Shown: one piece after another, positions 58,800 through 64,000 of the stretch
How positions within the stretch are numbered: position 1 is the stretch's first letter
Layout of the letters: every line of letters starts with the position of its first letter
NCBI RefSeq assembly: GCF_030817355.1
Contig: NZ_JAUSZH010000001.1
Coordinates: 4,031,001 to 4,095,000, forward strand
Reading direction: 5' to 3'
From: Streptomyces sp. V1I1
Lineage (GTDB): Bacteria; Actinomycetota; Actinomycetes; Streptomycetales; Streptomycetaceae
Length of the DNA stretch: 64,000 nucleotides
Made by a program: the position numbers and the translations under genes
The notes under the pieces: model-generated
Told to the model about the DNA's origin: nothing
What the model saw: the letters and a program-made list of their open reading frames with translations, nothing else
Databases searched by the model: none

Positions 58800-60799
58800 G
58801 CGCTTCTCCTTGGTGTGGTCGTGTCCGTGGCGGTGCCCGTCGCCGGCTTGCGCCGTACCAGTACGAGCACCAGACCCGCGATCAGGATGACCGCCCCGCC
58901 TGCTGCTGCGGCGATCACGGTGCCGGTCCATCCTGCCCCGCCGGTCGCATCGCTGTCTGCGCGGGCAGCCGAATCACCCTTCTTGTCCGCCTTGTTCGCG
59001 AGAGCCGGCGCGTTGTGCTGCGGCCCGGCCAGCTCGTCGCCCATCACCGCCACCCGGAGCACCACACCGATCTGCGGGTTCTCGGCGATCTCGGCGGCCT
59101 TCGCGCCGAGCGTGACGGCGATGTAGAAACCGCCCTTGGTGTGCACCGGGACGACATTGGGGTGAGACTCGTGGCGGTTGGTCCAGGCGACCGGCACGGT
59201 GCCCATCTCCAGCGCCATGGGCCGGCCGTTGTAGATGGTCTGCGGGCTGAACTCCGCGGTGCCGCCGCCGACCGGCGCCCGCCCTGGTGTGAAGACCTCC
59301 GTCGCTCCGTAGGACCACACCGACGAAGCGCCGTCCACAGTGGGCTCGTTGGCGAACTCCACGTCGTACCGGAGCTGCTGCCCCCAGCCGACCGGGACCT
59401 TGTACCAGAGCGTCTGCGACGGCAGCACCTTGTCCCGCCACACGCCCTGCCCGATCTCCTTGGCGTCGTTGAAGCCGGTGCCGCCCGTCACGTCGCGCGG
59501 GTCCCCGGTCGGCAGCAGGGCGTCCTTGTCGCCCTTCCCGTACTCAGGCTGCGACTGAGCCGGCGTCACATCCTTGGGCAGCGGCTGTTCGACGCCGTAC
59601 GTCAGCTCCAGCGGCCAGCGCCCGGCGGCCGAGTCCTTCTTGCTCTCCCGCTCGACGACCAGCCAGTACCGGCCCGCCTTGTCGCAGCTACTTGTGCCCT
59701 TCTCGCTTGGAATCCGGGCAACGGCCCAGGTCAGAGGGGTCGCTCCCTCCTTCTGGAAGAAGTGCTCGGTGCTGGTGGCGCAGGCACTGTCAGTGCCGTA
59801 CGCAATCCTGGTGCGCAGGACGTCGAAGGTGTCGACCGCCGCCCCGGGCTGCGGCACCGCCGTCGCGGAAAACTCCACAGTGGATTCGGCATCCAGGTCC
59901 ACCGCGTAGTAGCGCTGCTCGCCGGGTCCGATCGTGTCCAGATACTGCCCCGGTACGAGAGAGGGCGCCGCGTCCCGGCGCAGCGCGCCCTCGACCCGCT
60001 TGCCGCTGAAGCGGTATCCGTCGGCCGACAGCTGGGCCGAGCGCTGAAGCTGGCGGGCGAGCGCCTTGGCGTCGGGTGCGTCGTAGTAGCGCCCGTTGCC
60101 CGCCTTCGCGATGCACTCCAGCTGCTGCCGCGCCGCGCCCCGCACCTGGAATCCGACCGTGTCGATGCGCAGCCCGACGCCGTCTTTGGAGAGCTTCTCG
60201 GCAACCTCACAGGGCGGCGGAGAGCCGCAGTTGTCGTCACCGTCGGAGATCAGCAGGATCGTACGGGTCCCGATCGCGCCGTCCGCGGGTTTCGGGAGGT
60301 CCTCGGCGGCCTTCTGCAGCGAGAGCCCGATGGGGGTGTCGCCCTTGGGCCGCAGCGCCCCCACGGCCTGCTTCATGCCCGCACGGTCGAGCGGCTCGAC
60401 GGGCCGGACCAGCCGGGTGTCTGTGCAGCCCTTGGGCTGATCGGCGCCGTAGACCCGCAGACCGGTGGGAAAGCCGTCGGGGAGGGCGTCGACGACGGTC
60501 CCGACGGCCGCGCGGGCGGAGGCCATCCGGGTCTGCCCGCTGCCGTCGTCGTCGGCCATGGAACCGGAGGAGTCGAGCACCATCACCAGGCCGCTCTTGC
60601 CGTCCGGCGCTTCAGCCTGCCGCGCTTGCCCCGCCCGACTCGCCTCCCCCGCCCGACTCGCTTCTCCTGCCTGCCCGTTCCGCCCCGCTTGCCCGACCTG
60701 CGCGGCCGCACTCGCCACCGGCAGCGGGCCCGCCGCCAGGGCGAGCAGCGCCGCGCCGATCGTTGCCACCGCCGTACGGCGGCCCAGTCGTGCCTTCAC
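58796..60799 (-). CDS. Secreted/membrane VWA domain protein
   Basis: A 667-aa protein. A signal peptide ends near LPVASAAAQ, followed by a low-complexity Gln/Ala/Gly/Arg repeat region. The VWA domain has MIDAS residues in VMVLDSSGSMADDD, the threonine region GDTPIGLSL and LLISDGDDNCGSPPPC. The ectodomain shares blocks with the next protein (PGEQRYYAVDLDA, SCDKAGRYWLVVERES, SQTLWYKVPVGWGQQL). A C-terminal membrane helix ends it. VWA domains bind metal-dependent protein ligands. It is the first gene of the coupled pair. Confidence 0.9.
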   Translation of the reverse strand: MKARLGRRTAVATIGAALLALAAGPLPVASAAAQVGQAGRNGQAGEASRAGEASRAGQARQAEAPDGKSGLVMVLDSSGSMADDDGSGQTRMASARAAVGTVVDALPDGFPTGLRVYGADQPKGCTDTRLVRPVEPLDRAGMKQAVGALRPKGDTPIGLSLQKAAEDLPKPADGAIGTRTILLISDGDDNCGSPPPCEVAEKLSKDGVGLRIDTVGFQVRGAARQQLECIAKAGNGRYYDAPDAKALARQLQRSAQLSADGYRFSGKRVEGALRRDAAPSLVPGQYLDTIGPGEQRYYAVDLDAESTVEFSATAVPQPGAAVDTFDVLRTRIAYGTDSACATSTEHFFQKEGATPLTWAVARIPSEKGTSSCDKAGRYWLVVERESKKDSAAGRWPLELTYGVEQPLPKDVTPAQSQPEYGKGDKDALLPTGDPRDVTGGTGFNDAKEIGQGVWRDKVLPSQTLWYKVPVGWGQQLRYDVEFANEPTVDGASSVWSYGATEVFTPGRAPVGGGTAEFSPQTIYNGRPMALEMGTVPVAWTNRHESHPNVVPVHTKGGFYIAVTLGAKAAEIAENPQIGVVLRVAVMGDELAGPQHNAPALANKADKKGDSAARADSDATGGAGWTGTVIAAAAGGAVILIAGLVLVLVRRKPATGTATDTTTPRRSA

Positions 60800-60934
60800 C
60801 CGTGGTTCCCTCCCGAGTCCCCGAAGTTTGCTCTTGCAACCTAATGATTTGCTTCGGTGAATTCAAGAGCAAGATTGTCACGGTCACGCCACAGCGGGGG
60901 AGGTTGTGTGCAGCGGGCAGGCTGCGGGCAGCAG

Positions 60935-60966
60935 GAAGCCCCGGCCGCTTCAGCGACCGGGGCTTC
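60935..60966 (-). terminator. Terminator after the DLW-39 gene
   Basis: A 10-bp stem (GAAGCCCCGG at 60935-60944, complement at 60957-60966) lies 20 bases after the DLW-39 stop codon. Confidence 0.8.
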
Positions 60967-60985
60967 GTACCAAGACTGCTGCGTC

Positions 60986-61120
60986 TCACACACCCGAACC
61001 TGCGGGCACGGAGTCGGTCGCCTCCGTCCACAGATCCTGCTCGGCGCGATCCGCCTGGATCTGGCGGTACACGAGGAGCCCGCCGATGGCGGCCAGTGCG
61101 ACCAGGAGAAGCTTCTTCAC
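60986..61120 (-). CDS. DLW-39 family small membrane protein
   Basis: A 44-aa protein from GTG 61120 behind gacgagg. It begins MKKLLLVALAAIGGLLVYRQ, a single membrane helix, and has the eponymous DLW in AEQDLWTEATDSV. This matches the actinobacterial DLW-39 family as I recall it; the function is unknown. The promoter region contains a 10-bp palindrome ACCGATCGGT at about 61186-61195. Confidence 0.85.
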   Translation of the reverse strand: MKKLLLVALAAIGGLLVYRQIQADRAEQDLWTEATDSVPAGSGV

Positions 61121-61257
61121 CGCGCGACCTCGTCTTTCCTTGACGTATGAGGACTTCTGGCGCCCGACTATACACACCGACCGATACCGATCGGTGACCT
61201 ACGTATGACGTGCGAGGGACCGGCGAACGCCCCAACTCGGGCCCCGGACAAAGCGAT

Positions 61258-61288
61258 CGGCCCGGACGGAGAAGCTCCGTCCGGGCCG
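61258..61288 (-). terminator. Terminator formerly of tRNA-Ile
   Basis: A perfect 14-bp stem (CGGCCCGGACGGAG at 61258-61271, complement at 61275-61288, loop AAG) lies 11 bases beyond the 3' end of the tRNA-Ile fragment. Its retention shows that the tRNA 3' end here is the original chromosomal copy. Confidence 0.85.
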
Positions 61289-61299
61289 AATCACAACTG

Positions 61300-61341
61300 T
61301 GGGCCTAACAGGATTTGAACCTGTGGCCTCATCCTTATCAG
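61300..61341 (-). tRNA. Displaced 3' half of tRNA-Ile (GAT), att site
   Basis: On the minus strand the fragment runs from the anticodon loop CTGATAA through GGATG, the T-arm ACAGGTTCAAATCCTGT and the acceptor strand TAGGCCC with discriminator A. Nothing resembling the 5' half lies next to it. A half tRNA broken at the anticodon loop next to its own terminator is the hallmark of a tyrosine-integrase attachment site, with the intact gene expected at the far end of the element. Confidence 0.85.
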
Positions 61342-61443
61342 GTCGATCGGGAGCCACTGTCCACCGTAGTCGCTGGCGAGAGTTTCCCGGCAGGTCCTCC
61401 GCTCGTGTCCGCTGCGGACCGCCTTTGTTTGCTGCTGTTGGTG

Positions 61444-61633
61444 TCAGCTACTGATGTCGACGGGAAGACGACGCTTGACATGGCCGCCATTGCCAGGGTG
61501 GCGACCTCGTGCCCGGACGTAAGAGGCGCTCTTCGGCTTCCTGCCGGTGGTCTTCTTGCGTGCCGTGGTCTCCGTGGCGGCTGCGGTTGTCTTCTTGGCC
61601 GTGGTCGTCTTGGCCGACCCGAAGCGGCCCCGT
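61444..61633 (-). pseudogene. C-terminal remnant of a Lys/Thr-rich protein
   Basis: One minus-strand frame is open from after a TGA at about 61634 to a TGA at 61444. It reads SAKTTTAKKTTAAATETTAR then KKTTGRKPKSASYVRARGRH and VKRRLPVDISS. The composition is histone-H1-like. There is no start codon in frame, so this is a truncated end or part of a frameshifted gene. The parent is unknown. Confidence 0.35.
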
Positions 61634-61747
61634 CATGGTGCGCTTGCTCTCCGGCAGGGGTGGACGCTTTTGCGCGCCGGAGATGGCGGCCGTACGCCCT
61701 CCCGGACGGACGGCCGCCGAAGCCTGCCGGGGTCGGGTCCTGCTGCC

Positions 61748-62680
61748 CTAGTTGGCCAGCCAGTCCGTGAGGGTCACGGGACGGTCGGTGAGCGCGCGAA
61801 GGTTCCCGCCGTCGGCGGCGTCGACGACATAGGCCCGGCTTGTGCCGGCGGAGTCGTCGACGGCGGTGAAGGCGATCCGGCTGCTGTCAGGGGAGAAGAC
61901 CGGGTTCTGGATGCTGGAGAGGGGCATCGACCACTGCGGCTCGGTGACGGCGCCGGTCGCCACGTCGGTGATGCGCATACCGTGCCCCGCGGAGTGGACG
62001 ACGCGCTGCCCGTCGGGGGACCAATCGGCGGGCGTCGACAATGCCTGGTGGTCGGTTGTGACGGCACGGACCTCGCGGGTGGCCAGGTTCAGGATGTAGA
62101 CGTCGGAGCCGTACTCCCAGCCGTTAGGCGTCTCGTACGAGGTGGCCTTCAGGAAGGCGATGCTCCGGCCGTCCGGGGAGAACGTCCCGCGGCTGCCGGA
62201 AGTGAGGACCTCAGCGCCGGAGCCGTCCGCGGCGATCCACTCCAGGCCGCGTGGGCTGTCGTAGACGATCCGCTTACCGCTCGGGGACCAGTCAGGGTGT
62301 CCGACATACGGCGCGGTGGCGTCTTCGGGCTGGACGCCCTCGGCCAGGACGCGCCGGTCGCTGCCGTCGGCGTCGGCGATCACCAGGTCGCGGGCGTACA
62401 TGCAGCCCTCGTCCTGCGGTATGCACGTGTCCCGGCGTTGGATGTATGCGACCCGGGAGCCCTTGGGCGAGAGGACCCCGTCCTCTGCGGCCTGGGCGAA
62501 CGTGGTGGTAACGGAGCCCGTCGCCGGGTCCAGCGCGACCGTGGCGGGCGACCCCGCAGAGTAGTCCGTGGCGGTGATACGGCCCGCCTCCACCGTTCCC
62601 CCCGCGCTGGCGGTCCCCGCCAGCGACAGGCTGGTCGCAACCGCGAGCCCGACGGTCAACGCAGCATGTGTGAAGCGCAC
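61748..62680 (-). CDS. Secreted WD40-like (PD40/TolB-type) beta-propeller protein
   Basis: A 310-aa protein from GTG 62680 behind ggaaggag. A signal peptide (FTHAALTVGLAVATSLSLAG) ends near TASAGG. The rest is at least five PD40-type repeats, each with a WSPSGKRI-like core: VLSPKGSRVAYIQ, WSPSGKRIVYDS, FSPDGRSIAFLK, WSPDGQRVVHSA and FSPDSSRIAFTA. The propeller is exported and probably binds protein or carbohydrate; the ligand is unknown. It looks like cargo of the tRNA-Ile element. ATG 62698 is an alternative start. Confidence 0.87.
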   Translation of the reverse strand: MRFTHAALTVGLAVATSLSLAGTASAGGTVEAGRITATDYSAGSPATVALDPATGSVTTTFAQAAEDGVLSPKGSRVAYIQRRDTCIPQDEGCMYARDLVIADADGSDRRVLAEGVQPEDATAPYVGHPDWSPSGKRIVYDSPRGLEWIAADGSGAEVLTSGSRGTFSPDGRSIAFLKATSYETPNGWEYGSDVYILNLATREVRAVTTDHQALSTPADWSPDGQRVVHSAGHGMRITDVATGAVTEPQWSMPLSSIQNPVFSPDSSRIAFTAVDDSAGTSRAYVVDAADGGNLRALTDRPVTLTDWLAN

Positions 62681-63077
62681 ATGCGCTCCTTCCTTCATTC
62701 CTTGGACCGGCCGTACCGGTCCCAATGAAGACAGCGCACACCGATCAAGAAACGTCACCTCCGGCCCAGCCAGCACATGACACGCCCAAGCGGCACAGGG
62801 CCGTCGAAGGCCCCATCCGTCCGGATGTCGTGCATCGACCGCGGGTATCCCCGACGCTGTACGGAATCGCGGATCACCATAGCCCGGGACCCTGGCGTGA
62901 GGAGCTCCTGTCGGCCTGAGGTCGGTGGAACGGCTTTGGCCGGTGTCCTGCCTGGTTTGGGGTCGTGCATGATCAGGGGGCCGTAGGCTGTCCGGCTACT
63001 CGGGCAGGTTTGTCCCCTGCCCGCAATGTGTCCGAGTGGCCCCCTGGTCTTGCTCGACGTGGGTCCCGGATCGGGGA
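62681..63077. other. Region without a gene inside the integrative element
   Basis: No convincing frame, RNA or repeat is visible. It should hold the promoter of the PD40 gene on the minus strand. Confidence 0.5.
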
Positions 63078-63290
63078 GTGTGGGTCCGTGCCGACTACCG
63101 CGCCACCGAGCAACGCCAGGCACTCGGCCTGCCCGAGCCGGAAACCACCCTTGTCCTCGCCGATTGGCGCTGCGCAGGCCACGGCCACACCCCCGGCGAA
63201 TCCGCTCTCGCCGCGTCCATCGCCGAAGACATCCGAGTCAACCGAGAAACGGCCCGCGAGTCTCTGTCAGAACTCCAACTCAATGATGTG
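63078..63290 (+). pseudogene. C-terminal remnant of a RepSA-like replication initiator
   Basis: The plus-strand frame reads VRADYRATEQRQALGLPEPE, TTLVLADWRCAGHGHTPGES and AEDIRVNRETARESLSEL, then runs in frame into the excisionase gene. The GLPEPETTLVLADW and GHTPGES blocks match my recollection of the end of RepSA-type initiators in Streptomyces elements. The catalytic part is absent. Identification is from memory of family sequences. Confidence 0.55.
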
Positions 63291-63296
63291 GGGCCC

Positions 63297-63479
63297 GTGG
63301 TGACTGACGAAGTGCTGACCGTGCCCGAGGTCATGACCAAGCTCAAGGTTGGCCGCTCCACGGTCTATGACCTGATCCGCACCAGGCGCTTGCCTTCGCT
63401 GACCATTGGCCGTAGTCGCCGTGTCCCTGTGGACGCCCTGCACGCGTACCTCGTGTCCCGACTTGAGGAGGCGGCCTGA
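63297..63479 (+). CDS. xis: Excisionase / helix-turn-helix protein
   Basis: A 60-aa MerR-like excisionase (TDEVLTVPEVMTKLKVGRST, then VYDLIRTRRLPSLTIGRSRR and VPVDALHAYLV). GTG 63297 or 63300 may serve as start; no strong ribosome-binding site is seen, and the frame is continuous with the repSA remnant upstream. The stop overlaps the integrase start (TGATG). It directs excision by the integrase. Confidence 0.85.
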   Translation: MVTDEVLTVPEVMTKLKVGRSTVYDLIRTRRLPSLTIGRSRRVPVDALHAYLVSRLEEAA

Positions 63480-64000
63480 TGGCCAAGCGTCGCCCCAACG
63501 GCGGGGGCACCATCACGAAGCGCAAGGACGGCCGCTATCAGGGTGCTGCCTATGTCACCAACACCGATGGACATCGGGTGCGGAAGTTCGTCTATGGCTC
63601 GACGTACGACGAAGCTGCCGAGAAGCTGGGCAAGCTCCAGGACCAGGAGCGCAACGGCGTCCCGGTGCCTTCCCGGACCTGGACGGTCGGGCAGTGGCTG
63701 GCCTACTGGCTTGAGCACATCGTGAAGCCGAACCGGGAGTACAACATGTACGTCAAGTACGAGTCCAAGGCGCGCCTTTACCTCGTTCCGCACCTGGGCA
63801 AGAAGGCGTTGGTCCGGCTGACGCCCGCCCAGGTCCGGACATTCATGACGGCGCTGGAGGAGCACGAGGAGGTGCCGGCGGCTACCCGCTTCGAGGTGCT
63901 GCGGGTGCTGCGGAACGCGCTCAACCGGGCTCGTCGGGAAGAGCTGCTGACGCGCAATGTCGCTGAGCCGGTGGACATGCCGAAGGTGAGCAAGGGAGAG
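63479..64000 (+). CDS. int: Tyrosine site-specific integrase (N-terminal part)
   Basis: The first 174 codons of an integrase that runs off the window. An arm-binding N-terminal domain (RRPNGGGTITKRKDGRYQGA, GSTYDEAAEKLGKLQDQE) is followed by the core-binding SAM-like domain (WTVGQWLAYWLEHIVKPNRE, LTPAQVRTFMTALEEHEEV, FEVLRVLRNALNRARREELL). The catalytic R-H-R-Y region lies beyond 64000. It probably recombines at the tRNA-Ile att site at 61300. Confidence 0.92.
   Translation, partial: MAKRRPNGGGTITKRKDGRYQGAAYVTNTDGHRVRKFVYGSTYDEAAEKLGKLQDQERNGVPVPSRTWTVGQWLAYWLEHIVKPNREYNMYVKYESKARLYLVPHLGKKALVRLTPAQVRTFMTALEEHEEVPAATRFEVLRVLRNALNRARREELLTRNVAEPVDMPKVSKGE

Larger units (their letters stand above)
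61342..64000. mobile_element. Integrative element (pSAM2/AICE-like remnant) in tRNA-Ile, left part
   Basis: The element begins at the displaced tRNA-Ile half and contains a small decayed ORF, a PD40 exoprotein gene, a repSA-like remnant, an excisionase gene and the start of an integrase gene. The order rep-xis-int matches pSAM2-type actinomycete elements. Replication and transfer genes are missing or truncated in this window. The right end lies beyond 64000. Confidence 0.75.

Noticed and set aside
61315..61770. 151-codon plus-strand frame in the integrative element
   Set aside because: Starts inside the tRNA-Ile fragment and has Cys/Arg/Gly-rich composition; the opposite strand carries the PD40 gene and a protein-like remnant.

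Overview
The window is high-GC actinobacterial chromosome, almost certainly Streptomyces. Gene content and order (bkd operon, 3-hydroxyacyl-CoA dehydrogenase/paaN, fhaA-fhaB-pstP-ftsW/rodA-pbpA-pkn cassette, class E sortases with a trpG-like gene, crgA, rhomboid, ppiA) match what I recall of the region beside oriC in Streptomyces. Three exact or near-exact parS palindromes and a scatter of DnaA-box 9-mers in intergenic DNA support an oriC-proximal position.

Layout. 1-2.8 kb: accessory DNA (partial ORF, DUF6233 protein, small conserved protein, Nudix hydrolase, intact K+ channel) abutting a truncated, frameshifted K+ channel of the core chromosome. 3.2-5.5 kb: molybdenum cofactor pair mobA-moeA. 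5.6-10.0 kb: branched-chain 2-oxoacid dehydrogenase bkdABC with a divergent Lrp/AsnC regulator. 10.0-13.9 kb: TetR regulator, 3-hydroxyacyl-CoA dehydrogenase and PaaN. 14.0-23.1 kb: a trmH/SpoU rRNA-methyltransferase gene cut in two by an insertion of about 8.4 kb. The insertion carries a different intact SpoU methyltransferase, a decayed flavoprotein, a five-gene conservon (cvnA-B-C-D-GAF), a tRNA-Gly 3' fragment and other remnants. 23.1-30.1 kb: DUF5819/HTTM membrane pair, the paaABCDE phenylacetyl-CoA epoxidase operon and an acyl-CoA dehydrogenase. 30.2-36.9 kb: rhodanese, J-domain protein, DUF2252 protein, HxlR/azoreductase divergent pair, two parS sites and a two-component system. 37.0-45.5 kb: tRNA-Leu and the FHA/phosphatase/SEDS/PBP/PASTA-kinase cassette. 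45.6-46.9 kb: an IS30 element inside the terminator hairpin that follows the kinase. 46.9-51.2 kb: three class E sortases, trpG-like gene, a 57-aa membrane protein and DUF881. 51.3-61.1 kb: crgA, rhomboid protease, ppiA, DUF5324, DUF6344, tRNA-Ala, HTH protein, second Ser/Thr kinase, two paralogous surface proteins (one with a VWA domain) and a DLW-39 peptide. 61.3 kb to the end: remains of an integrative element in a tRNA-Ile gene (displaced tRNA 3' half, PD40 exoprotein, repSA-like remnant, xis, int cut off by the window edge).

Genes working together. The same palindrome core, ACCGNNYGNNCGGT, lies in front of bkdA, between the TetR operon and paaN, and in front of paaA. This suggests that one TetR repressor (probably PaaR-like) coordinates phenylacetate and perhaps branched-chain acyl-CoA catabolism. 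The fha/pstP/pbpA/pkn block is a phospho-signalling and peptidoglycan-synthesis module tied to polar growth and division, with crgA nearby. The most unusual theme is that two accessory segments each carry an intact homologue of the core gene that is broken at their edge (K+ channel; SpoU methyltransferase).
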